Shown: one piece after another, positions 1-6,085 of the stretch
Layout: each line of letters begins with the position of its first letter
How positions within the stretch are numbered: position 1 is the stretch's first letter
From: Thomasclavelia sp.
GTDB taxonomy: Bacteria > Bacillota_I > Bacilli_A > Erysipelotrichales > Erysipelotrichaceae
Direction of reading: 5' to 3'
DNA length: 6,085 nt
Assembly: GCA_020024765.1 (NCBI GenBank)
Contig: JAHHTG010000067.1
Location: 1 to 6,085 of the forward strand
Notes under the pieces: generated by a model
What the model was told of the DNA's origin: nothing
The model's database searches: none
The model's input: only the letters and a program-made list of their open reading frames with translations
Translations under genes and position numbers: made by a program

Positions 1-1
1 A

Positions 2-2332
2 TTATACTTAATGAATCACCATGGTTACATTAGTGATTATGAATATGAAGCTGCTAAAGCGGTTAAGGTTGAAGATCTACTAGTTGATCCATATCAAAAG
101 CATCATTCTGGTGAAGGCACGCCTTATCAAGCCTATATTGATGAAGTTATCGCCGAAACAACTCGTTTAACTGGTTTTGACCCAACTGTCACACCAATGA
201 AGATTTATACTTCAATGGATACACATGTTCAAACAATCATGGATGATATCCAAGCCGGTAATGTTGAAGGATACTTCGAATATCCTGATGATTTATTTGA
301 AGTTGCTTCAATCGCAATCGATAACGCTACTGGCGAAATCGTCGGAATTCTAGGTGGTCGTAGTTATGCCGATGGTGGCCAATTATTGCTTAACCACGCC
401 ACAGAACAATATAACCAACCAGGCTCAACAATCAAACCAATGTTAGACTATGCACTTGCATTCGAAAACTTGGGTTGGGCAACATCTCATGTTGTATTAG
501 ATAAGCCATTGATGTGGGCTGGTACAGATTTTGTAATTTCAAACTCTAATGGTAGATATGATGGACAAGTAACATTAAAAGATGCGGTTGGTAACTCATT
601 AAATACCCCTGCTATCCAAGCCCTTCAAGAAGTAATTGATAAGAAATCATCAGCATATGTTGTTGAACATTTAAATAACTTAGGTTTTGATCAAGTTTCA
701 ACTGAGGACTTCAATGTTCAATATGCAATTGGTGGTTCAACATTATCAGTATCAGTTAAGCAATTAGCAAGTGCGCAATCAACATTACTAAATGGTGGCG
801 TACATATGCCGGCTCATACTGTACGTCGTGTTGAATTCTTAAGTGGCAAAGAACCAGTTGTTCCAACTTACAACGGAACACAAGCAATTTCTGAAGAAGC
901 GGCATTCTTAACTACTGAGCTTCTTTACAATAACGTATATGGCCCATATGCTAACTTAATGCAAATCTTAAGAGATGATTATGCCGTCTACGCTAAGACA
1001 GGTACAACCGACTGGGGCAAAGCTGGTGTTCCTTATGGTATTCCAGTAGGTGCCGCCAAGGATGGTTGGATGCTTGGTTCAACAAGTGAATACACAACAT
1101 GTACTTGGATTGGTTATGAAAGAGCAATTAAAGACAAAGATACATACCTATCAAATAGTAAATATCTAAGAAACATTCAAGGTAAGATTACAAATATGTT
1201 GCTAGATGCAACAGTAGAGTCCAATGGTAAGCCAGCTAAGATTGCTAAACCACAAGGTGTAACACAAATTTCTCATATCTTAGGCACATTCCCATATGTT
1301 TCACCAATTGAAGGCATGGACGAAAAATACATAGCAACTGGTTATATCAAGTCAAGTGATGCAAAACTTGTGAATCCAGAAGAAATTGGTATTGAAGAAT
1401 TTAAAGGTGAAGTAAAAGCTACTTTAAATCCAATCACAAATGATATTAGTTTAACTTGGCCGAAATACCCTAATGAAGATAAACTTAAAGTTGCTGAAGA
1501 AGAACTTGATGTATCATTGAAACGTGCCGATGGTTCGGTAATTGTTGAAGCCAAAGGTAAACGTCTATTCGACTATTCATGGATATACGGACCAATTCGT
1601 TACAAGGCTGATATTAAACGCACCAACCTTTTCGGAAAGACAGTATCTGAAACTACTATCGCTTCCGAAACCGAAAATAAAGTCGAAAAGATTGATTATA
1701 CATTCGGCGATAAGATTGAAGTTTGTGGTTACTACGCCTACGAAAAGATGGATGTAAAATCTAATAAGTCATGCGTTGAAATCTCAATCAAAGATGAAGA
1801 AATTAGTTTAAGTGTTCCTTCAGTGAATTCAACAATTGAACAAATTCAAAAGTGGGCTGATAACCTCAAAATGAAAATGGAATTTAAAACAGCACCAACA
1901 GATGATACTTCATTAATTGGTAAATCAGTAATCACTGATGAATCTGGCAAACAAATTAACGATCAAACACTTAAGATGAAACAAAGTGCAATCGCTAATG
2001 CTAAGTGGACATGCACAACATATGTTCAAGAAAATATTGAACTATCTATCTCTTCAGCACACGAAGCTGTTGCCGGTAAACCAGCAAGTTTCAGTGTTCA
2101 AGCAAATGTTTCGAATATCAATCCTTCTAAATACACTTGGTATGTAAGCACAAATATCAGTAGTGAACCTAAGAAATTTGAAGGAACCGATACAATTAGT
2201 TATGATGTGCCAGCCGATACAACAAACCTACAAGTTAAAGTTGTTTATTCTGATGGTGCTCGTAATGCTGAGAAAACAATTGATGTTCAAGTTTCTGCAG
2301 CTGAAAATCCTGAACCTAAAGGTCGAAAATAA
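2..2332 (+). CDS. Class A penicillin-binding protein, 5'-truncated by window edge
   Basis: Bifunctional cell-wall enzyme: class A PBPs polymerise lipid II (transglycosylase) and cross-link stem peptides (transpeptidase) on the outer face of the membrane. The reading frame is open to the left edge, and the first in-window ATG (11) lies inside the end of the transglycosylase domain (HHGYIS followed by an acidic helix), so it is not the true start. Counting from that ATG, the transpeptidase motifs are all present: STIK with nucleophile Ser139 (425-436), SLN at 196-198 (596-604) and KTGTT at 329-333 (995-1009). The domain closes near CTWIGYER. A roughly 400-residue extension follows: a fibronectin-III-like stretch (about 463-550), a PASTA-like stretch (about 602-660) and a final Ig-like beta domain (about 675-767). 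These extension assignments rest on sequence pattern only. The stop TAA is followed at once by a strong terminator. It is convergent with the leftward gene array. PBP identity is near certain; which paralogue (PBP1a or other) is not. Confidence 0.95.
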   Translation, partial: LYLMNHHGYISDYEYEAAKAVKVEDLLVDPYQKHHSGEGTPYQAYIDEVIAETTRLTGFDPTVTPMKIYTSMDTHVQTIMDDIQAGNVEGYFEYPDDLFEVASIAIDNATGEIVGILGGRSYADGGQLLLNHATEQYNQPGSTIKPMLDYALAFENLGWATSHVVLDKPLMWAGTDFVISNSNGRYDGQVTLKDAVGNSLNTPAIQALQEVIDKKSSAYVVEHLNNLGFDQVSTEDFNVQYAIGGSTLSVSVKQLASAQSTLLNGGVHMPAHTVRRVEFLSGKEPVVPTYNGTQAISEEAAFLTTELLYNNVYGPYANLMQILRDDYAVYAKTGTTDWGKAGVPYGIPVGAAKDGWMLGSTSEYTTCTWIGYERAIKDKDTYLSNSKYLRNIQGKITNMLLDATVESNGKPAKIAKPQGVTQISHILGTFPYVSPIEGMDEKYIATGYIKSSDAKLVNPEEIGIEEFKGEVKATLNPITNDISLTWPKYPNEDKLKVAEEELDVSLKRADGSVIVEAKGKRLFDYSWIYGPIRYKADIKRTNLFGKTVSETTIASETENKVEKIDYTFGDKIEVCGYYAYEKMDVKSNKSCVEISIKDEEISLSVPSVNSTIEQIQKWADNLKMKMEFKTAPTDDTSLIGKSVITDESGKQINDQTLKMKQSAIANAKWTCTTYVQENIELSISSAHEAVAGKPASFSVQANVSNINPSKYTWYVSTNISSEPKKFEGTDTISYDVPADTTNLQVKVVYSDGARNAEKTIDVQVSAAENPEPKGRK

Positions 2333-2341
2333 TTTAAACTT

Positions 2342-2375
2342 AAGCCAAGCATTTAAAAGCTTGGCTTTTATTATT
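2342..2375 (+). terminator. Rho-independent terminator of the PBP gene
   Basis: A perfect 9-bp stem, AAGCCAAGC (2342-2350) with GCTTGGCTT (2359-2367), encloses an 8-nt AT-rich loop and runs directly into TTATTATT. It starts 9 nt after the PBP stop codon, as expected for an intrinsic terminator on the + strand. Confidence 0.9.
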
Positions 2376-2419
2376 AAAAGGAACTATATGAGATTAATAA
2401 ATCTCTAATGGTTCCTTTT
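2376..2419. terminator. Long near-perfect hairpin, probable second or bidirectional terminator
   Basis: AAAAGGAAC (2376-2384) pairs with GTTCCTTTT (2411-2419). Pairing continues inward through T-G, A-T and T-A, then a 2x2 internal mismatch, then GAGATT (2390-2395) with AATCTC (2400-2405) around the 4-nt loop AATA. Because the outer arm is A-rich on one side and T-rich on the other, transcripts in either direction end the stem with a U-tract, the usual layout of a bidirectional terminator between convergent genes. It begins within 10 nt of the first terminator stem. A small palindromic repeat element is the alternative. Confidence 0.6.
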
Positions 2420-2600
2420 CTACATTTAAATCAATCTTAAATCTATGTATTCTTTCAATTTTTTATTTATCTTTGTTATCGCTATTTTATAATTCGAAAA
2501 TAAGGGTTTTATTCTTCTGACTTAATAATATATTGTTTCGTAATCACCGATATACAATACATTTTTTATTTTAAAGACAGCATGCAAATTAATCTAAATA
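2420..2600. other. AT-rich intergenic spacer between the convergent terminators
   Basis: This stretch has no convincing coding region, RNA gene or promoter. The only structure seen is a weak hairpin at 2531-2559 (TATTGT with ACAATA, and an inner TCG/CGA pairing), followed on the + strand by ATTTTTTATTTT. That could be a weak backup terminator but is mostly AT pairing. Confidence 0.5.
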
Positions 2601-2601
2601 A

Positions 2602-2653
2602 TATAAAAAAGGATAGATTGAAACTTATAAATTCATAATCTACCCTTTATTAT
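2602..2653 (-). terminator. Rho-independent terminator of the leftward gene array
   Basis: Read on the - strand, AAAGGGTAGATT (2648-2637) pairs with AATCTATCCTTT (2619-2608) with one A-C mismatch, around a 17-nt loop. The stem runs into a run of six T (2610-2605). It sits about 40 nt past the stop codon of the small HTH gene, the right place to end the four-gene leftward transcript. Confidence 0.8.
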
Positions 2654-2687
2654 TAAAATTATTTATTAGAAATTAACTAGAAGAACA

Positions 2688-2951
2688 CTAATTATCGCTT
2701 TGAACATATTCGAGTTTTTTAGATTCTAATGTACTCCAGTAATCTTTTGGAACTCCCAAAACATTTTCTAATCTTTCGGCGATATCTTGAGTTATTGGCA
2801 TTTTACCCGCAAATAAATCATCAATTTCTTCCTTCGACATTTCCATTTTTTCTATAAAATCATTTATGTCAAGTTCATTATCAACATCAATCCATTTCTT
2901 GATATCTTTATACATATCTTTGAATAATTTCGCACTCTCTTTAATATTCAT
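2688..2951 (-). CDS. Small HigA/Xre-like helix-turn-helix protein
   Basis: An 87-residue protein whose second half follows the pattern of HigA-type antitoxin/Xre regulators. Helices at about 28-36 and 40-48 are joined by a turn (EMS), then come FAGKMPIT, a helix with RLENVLGV, and the characteristic PKDYWSTLE (HigA proteins typically have a similar F/YW-x-x-L signature). The ATG at 2951 is preceded by an AAAAAAGG Shine-Dalgarno stretch at 2968-2961, 9 nt away; the stop is TAG. It starts 41 nt after the TPM gene stop and ends before a terminator, so it is probably the last gene of the array. No HigB/RelE-like toxin is encoded next to it. The putative recognition helix (MSKEEIDDLF) and the whole protein are acidic, unusual for DNA binding, so it may act by protein contact instead. 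Family assignment is fairly sure; function is unknown. Confidence 0.75.
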   Translation of the reverse strand: MNIKESAKLFKDMYKDIKKWIDVDNELDINDFIEKMEMSKEEIDDLFAGKMPITQDIAERLENVLGVPKDYWSTLESKKLEYVQSDN

Positions 2952-2973
2952 TTTAAATTTCCTTTTTTAAACT

Positions 2974-2987
2974 TTTATTTAAATAAA
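2974..2987. promoter_or_regulatory. 14-bp perfect palindrome in the spacer upstream of the HTH gene
   Basis: TTTATTTAAATAAA is a perfect palindrome in the 41-nt gap between the TPM stop and the HTH start, just upstream of the HTH ribosome binding site. It could be an operator for autoregulation by the HTH protein. It contains only A and T in an AT-rich genome, so chance is a real alternative. Confidence 0.2.
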
Positions 2988-2992
2988 TTAAA

Positions 2993-4234
2993 TTAGAATT
3001 TGCCACTACGTCCACCGTGGCTTGAACCTGATGAACTACGATGTGATGAAGATCCACTACTTCTGTGTGAACTGCTAGAACTACTTGAACTTGTTTTAAT
3101 CTTTTCGCGATGAACAGTACGATTAATTAAACGATCATAGCGACGATAAATATGACGTTCTAATCGATTTTCATAGTTATATGCTCCATGTTCAAAATGA
3201 ACTGTTTTTAGACGTGAACGTTCAACCATCACCATGCCAAAGCCAATACCTAAAGCAAGAATTAATGAACCCAAACCAAACTCTAATAATGTTTCTTTAA
3301 AATCAATATGAACTTCTTCGGTTTGTGGAACATCAAGTGGCGTTCCATTATGTGCTAAAGTTAATAATTCATCAGCCTTTTGTGCATATTCTAAAAAAGC
3401 ATCAAAATAATAGCCTCTAGAGAACGAATCGATGAAGGCATATTCCATTGCTTCAAGCCCATAATCTGTAAAGGCGTATAAAGCATAACCTAAAGTACTC
3501 ATGTGTAAATCACGTCCAGCCATTGAAATCGCTAGAATAATACCATCACGATCACGGCCATAACCAAAACCATTATAGTCGTAAAAATCATCGACGAAAG
3601 CTACAAAATCATCACCTTCAAAGTCATTAAATGTCGCAACAACAACATCACATCTTTGACGATCACTAATTTCTTCAAGAATAGCAAGCAAACTAATTTC
3701 TTCTTGTTCGTTAAGCAAATTTGCTTCATCGTAGACATATTCCAATAAACGATTGTCCGGTACTTCTTCAGGTGTAAAACCATTATCAGTTAAATACTTA
3801 CTAACATGCATTTCTAGGGTATTTAAATACCATTCTAGCGCATCAAAGATGTCAATTGCATTATTACACCCTGTAATGATTTCGTTGATTAAATCGCTCG
3901 AAATCACCTCGTCCATATAACCGGATGTATAAAAGGCATATTCATGAGTTATAGTATTCACTCCAAAGATAATGGCGTGTTCATAACTTCGGCATTCATC
4001 GAAAACTTCACTAGTAAAAACATTAATATCTTCAGCAACATTGTTTGTACTTGCAAAGAAAACTTCAACACGATATTCATCGAGTAAAAGCTCTGAGTGT
4101 ATATTGTATTCTTCGTGAGCCTTTTCACTGAAACAATCTTGTGGATCAATAAAACGATTATCATTTTCTTCAGCAGAGATAAAGCAAGTCAACATTAAAA
4201 CTAAACTTAAACAAATAATTGATATCTTCTTCAT
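2993..4234 (-). CDS. TPM-domain protein, secreted and membrane-anchored (YdjH-like)
   Basis: A 413-residue protein. Residues 1-21 form a signal peptide (MKK, hydrophobic core, likely cut after FISA; Cys17 is not in a proper lipobox). A TPM-type domain (YgcG/Psb32 family) covers about 163-297: YVYDEANLL, then CDVVVATF, GRDRDGIILAIS, a G-Y motif near 249 and a helical end (SFSRGYYFDAFLEYA). Residues about 45-145 repeat the same order more loosely (VEVFFAST, AIIFGVN, YAFYTSGYMDEVIS), suggesting a diverged second TPM copy. One membrane helix lies at about 315-336, followed by an Arg-rich stretch (337-380) and a Ser/His/Arg/Gly tail (381-413, 3094-2996), which positive-inside logic places in the cytoplasm. 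The start is 1 nt after the upstream stop with GGTGAG at 4245-4240, so translation is probably coupled. B. subtilis YdjH belongs to the same family and works with YdjG and YdjI. The molecular activity of this TPM protein is unknown. Confidence 0.85.
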   Translation of the reverse strand: MKKISIICLSLVLMLTCFISAEENDNRFIDPQDCFSEKAHEEYNIHSELLLDEYRVEVFFASTNNVAEDINVFTSEVFDECRSYEHAIIFGVNTITHEYAFYTSGYMDEVISSDLINEIITGCNNAIDIFDALEWYLNTLEMHVSKYLTDNGFTPEEVPDNRLLEYVYDEANLLNEQEEISLLAILEEISDRQRCDVVVATFNDFEGDDFVAFVDDFYDYNGFGYGRDRDGIILAISMAGRDLHMSTLGYALYAFTDYGLEAMEYAFIDSFSRGYYFDAFLEYAQKADELLTLAHNGTPLDVPQTEEVHIDFKETLLEFGLGSLILALGIGFGMVMVERSRLKTVHFEHGAYNYENRLERHIYRRYDRLINRTVHREKIKTSSSSSSSSHRSSGSSSHRSSSGSSHGGRSGKF

Positions 4235-4235
4235 C

Positions 4236-5333
4236 TTAGCTCACCATCATAAACAATAAAACAATCATACAAATTGCAAATAAAACACAGAAAGCAATTA
4301 GACTATACATAATAAAATATTTAAAGAATTGACCCCAATCCATTGGTAAATCACCGATAAACTTGCCCGTTTGACCATTCATGGCAAATTGATATTTTTT
4401 ACCACGCCAAGAAGTTGTTAAGAACCAAACCGGACATAAAGCATAATGTGAATGCCCTTCTGTTAGATAAATATTTGAATGCAAATAATTTACAGTTGAA
4501 TAGCCATAAACATTTGATCTTAATGTATCGATAACGCTATTTCTTAAGCGTTCATTGGCTCGTTTGATACTTTCGTCAACACCCACATCATAACAATCAG
4601 CTAAATATCCTGATAGATAAGCTGTCTTAAAATCAACCGCTTCCTTCATATCAAAAGGTTCGATTGATTCCATCATTTGATCATCAAACTTCGTTGAACC
4701 ATCAACCGGAATATTATCATAAGACATATTGCCACCACGGTATACGTCGTAAGTTGAAGTTTCAATTACATTATATTCACCTTCACGCCAGCGACGATAT
4801 TTATAAGCTGTAAAATGTGCATCCGCTTCTACTTCAGCATCAAATAACCAAAAAGGTACATAAACTGATTTAATTTCTTCAATATGGCTTTCTTTACTAA
4901 AAATCTTCGGCAATAGTTTCTTGCCTTTGTAGAAATCTTGTAAGGCCTTTTTAGCATCTTTTTTATCAACCTTAAACGGAATTACAACATCTGGTCTTAA
5001 ATCCCCATCTAATTTATCAACAAGCACCACAGGATTATCACAAAACGGACAAGATGTAGCTACAGTCGTTTCGTCGGTTACAATTTCACCACCACAGGCA
5101 TTGCATCGATAATAAAGCAAGTGATCTTCTTCATTCCATTTATTATCTGAAACTGCGTGCCAAGTTAAGTCCTCTTTGATATTTAATTCCTCTTCGCTGA
5201 TTTCCTCTTGATTATTAAATTCATCAATATCGAATTCACTATCACAAAATGGACATTTTAGCTTTTGAGTCTTGGCATCAAATTCAACCCGTCCACCACA
5301 GTGTGGACATTTATATTCTTCGATATTTGGCAT
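4236..5333 (-). CDS. Zinc-ribbon protein with C-terminal membrane anchor (YdjG-like)
   Basis: A 365-residue protein starting MPNIEEYKCPHCGG. Two zinc ribbons lie at the N-terminus: Cys9/12 with Cys27/30 (CPHC, CPFC) and Cys77/80 with Cys95/98 (CNAC, CPFC). A long conserved soluble region follows, with the family signatures VPFWLFDAEVEA, YALCPVW (297-303) and FAMNGQTGK (316-324), and then a single hydrophobic helix at about 338-362 near the end. This implies a cytoplasmic body anchored by its tail. The start at 5333 was chosen over an ATG at 5414: it gives the normal zinc-ribbon N-terminus, avoids a 62-nt overlap with the upstream gene, and has a GAGGGG ribosome binding site just upstream. It lies 19 nt after the SPFH gene and 1 nt before the TPM gene, so it should be co-expressed with both. 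It resembles B. subtilis YdjG, which helps hold the SPFH protein YdjI at the membrane; that role is inferred here. Confidence 0.88.
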   Translation of the reverse strand: MPNIEEYKCPHCGGRVEFDAKTQKLKCPFCDSEFDIDEFNNQEEISEEELNIKEDLTWHAVSDNKWNEEDHLLYYRCNACGGEIVTDETTVATSCPFCDNPVVLVDKLDGDLRPDVVIPFKVDKKDAKKALQDFYKGKKLLPKIFSKESHIEEIKSVYVPFWLFDAEVEADAHFTAYKYRRWREGEYNVIETSTYDVYRGGNMSYDNIPVDGSTKFDDQMMESIEPFDMKEAVDFKTAYLSGYLADCYDVGVDESIKRANERLRNSVIDTLRSNVYGYSTVNYLHSNIYLTEGHSHYALCPVWFLTTSWRGKKYQFAMNGQTGKFIGDLPMDWGQFFKYFIMYSLIAFCVLFAICMIVLLFMMVS

Positions 5334-5337
5334 AAAT

Positions 5338-5343
5338 CCCCTC
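5338..5343 (-). promoter_or_regulatory. Ribosome binding site fixing the zinc-ribbon protein start
   Basis: GAGGGG on the - strand lies 4 nt before the ATG at 5333 (6 nt if only the GAGG core is counted). It sits in the 19-nt gap after the SPFH gene stop, supporting the shorter start. Confidence 0.75.
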
Positions 5344-5352
5344 AAATACCAC

Positions 5353-6085
5353 TTATTGAATTGGTTTGCCACAGTTAGGACAGAATTTAGCGTCACCACT
5401 AATTTCTTGGCCACAATTTGAACAGAAAGCTTTCTTAGCTACTGGACGAGGTGTACCACAATTTGGGCAGAAATTACCATCAGTTTCTGTGCCACAACTA
5501 CATTTCCATGTATTGGCATTAGTAATAGGTTTTGATGCATTGACACGTTCATACATGCCTTGAATATTATTGCCACCAGCTTGACTGGCCATATTCATAT
5601 TCATAAAGCCATAGGCTGCTCCACCAGCATTCTTAGCAGCAGCTTTCATTGCTTCAGCTTGTGCATCTAATAAATTAGCAGCACCCATTTCTGGATTTCT
5701 TAACATACCAACCTTTTGATAATTCTTAATCATTTCAGCATCTTCTGGTGATAAAGAAATCGGATTCATCGCAATATTAACTACTGATATACCTCTTAGG
5801 TTTTCCCATTTCTCAGTTAATTCTTCATTTAATGCTGTTGTTAGTTCATTAACATGAGCCGGTACTTCACTTGGTCTAATACCTAATGCTGAAATCTTTG
5901 CTAATGCAGGTTGCAATGCATTGATGAATTCACTCTTTAATTGAGCATCAATTTGTTCGCGTTCGAAGCGACCTTCAAAATTGCCACAAACATTTGCATA
6001 GAATAATAGTGGATTTGTAATTTTGTAACTATAGATACCATTACAACGAATTGAGACATCGATATCCAAACCAATATTCTTGTCA
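5353..6085 (-). CDS. SPFH-domain protein with C-terminal zinc ribbons (YdjI-like), 5'-truncated
   Basis: Member of the stomatin/prohibitin/flotillin (SPFH) group that carries a C-terminal zinc ribbon. The frame is open through the right edge (DKNIGLDIDVSIRCNG), so the N-terminus is missing; the TTG at 6069 is an internal Leu codon, not a start. In-window residues 1-110, counted from that Leu, hold the SPFH core, including YSYKITNPLLFYANVCGN, the LQPALAKISALGIR helix and LTEKWENLRGISV. A helical Ala-rich stretch with a Gly/Met/Asn linker (about 130-170) leads to two zinc ribbons: Cys190/192 with 201/204, and Cys216/219 with 230/233 (5502-5371). No transmembrane helix is visible in the part seen, so the protein is probably cytoplasmic and peripherally membrane-bound. 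It is the first of the four leftward genes in view. In B. subtilis YdjI links PspA to the membrane together with YdjG and YdjH; a similar recruiting role is inferred. Confidence 0.9.
   Translation of the reverse strand, partial: DKNIGLDIDVSIRCNGIYSYKITNPLLFYANVCGNFEGRFEREQIDAQLKSEFINALQPALAKISALGIRPSEVPAHVNELTTALNEELTEKWENLRGISVVNIAMNPISLSPEDAEMIKNYQKVGMLRNPEMGAANLLDAQAEAMKAAAKNAGGAAYGFMNMNMASQAGGNNIQGMYERVNASKPITNANTWKCSCGTETDGNFCPNCGTPRPVAKKAFCSNCGQEISGDAKFCPNCGKPIQ

Noticed and set aside
11..13. ATG as the true start of the PBP
   Set aside because: It lies inside the end of the transglycosylase domain; a class A PBP needs an N-terminal membrane anchor and the rest of that domain upstream, and the frame is open to the edge.
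1342..1757. Short open frames on both strands inside the PBP gene
   Set aside because: They overlap well-supported coding sequence and give low-complexity or featureless translations.
2163..2408. Short + strand open frame across the end of the PBP gene
   Set aside because: It is an out-of-frame reading of the PBP 3' end that runs through the terminator stems, with no ribosome binding site or recognisable protein.
2420..2600. A small RNA or CRISPR-like element in the spacer
   Set aside because: There are no regular repeats, promoter signals or stable structure beyond one weak AT hairpin.
2688..2951. A HigBA toxin-antitoxin pair
   Set aside because: Only the HigA-like half is present; neither side encodes a HigB/RelE-like toxin.
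3601..4164. Short - strand open frames inside the TPM gene
   Set aside because: They are other-frame shadows of a gene with a clear signal peptide, TPM motifs and membrane helix.
5334..5414. An upstream ATG extending the zinc-ribbon protein by 27 residues
   Set aside because: It would overlap the end of the SPFH gene by 62 nt, adds sequence unlike a zinc-ribbon N-terminus, and is out-competed by the ATG at 5333 with a clear GAGGGG ribosome binding site.
5366..5563. Short + strand frame with repeated PQxGQ motifs
   Set aside because: It is the antisense of the zinc-ribbon codons (CPNCG repeats) of the SPFH gene; the repeat pattern is explained by that.
6067..6069. TTG as a start codon for the SPFH protein
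   Set aside because: The frame stays open to the window edge and the residues before it continue the SPFH domain, so this is an internal Leu codon.

Overview
The window looks like a chromosomal piece of a low-GC Gram-positive bacterium. It is strongly AT-rich, the genes are closely packed, and it encodes a peptidoglycan-synthesising penicillin-binding protein (PBP). Every gene reads through in the standard bacterial code with Trp as TGG. That argues against TGA-for-Trp mollicutes and fits Bacillota such as Erysipelotrichia or Bacilli. This placement is inferred from protein style, not from a marker gene.

Left part (1-2332, + strand): the 3' three-quarters or so of a class A PBP gene. The transglycosylase domain is mostly outside the window. 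The transpeptidase domain is complete (STIK, SLN, KTGTT), followed by a long C-terminal extension with fibronectin-III-like, PASTA-like and Ig-like stretches. Middle part (2333-2687): a convergent intergenic region with a canonical + strand terminator, a second long near-perfect hairpin, and a terminator facing the opposite way that ends the leftward operon.

Right part (2688-6085, - strand): four genes in one leftward array, in transcription order. They are an SPFH-domain protein with two C-terminal zinc ribbons (5' end cut off by the window edge), a zinc-ribbon protein with a C-terminal membrane anchor, a secreted or membrane-anchored TPM-domain protein with a Ser/His/Arg/Gly tail, and a small HigA/Xre-like helix-turn-helix protein. 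The spacings are 19, 1 and 41 nt, so co-transcription is likely.

The first three resemble the YdjI, YdjG and YdjH proteins of Bacillus subtilis, which link the phage-shock protein PspA to the membrane. Here the SPFH gene comes first and no pspA-like gene is visible, though the upstream end is not in the window. The inferred role is a membrane-surface or envelope-stress scaffold. In this model the SPFH protein sits on the cytoplasmic face, recruited by the two membrane-anchored partners. The most unusual points are the apparent tandem TPM domains, the toxin-less and unusually acidic HTH protein at the end of the array, and the PBP's elaborate C-terminal extension.
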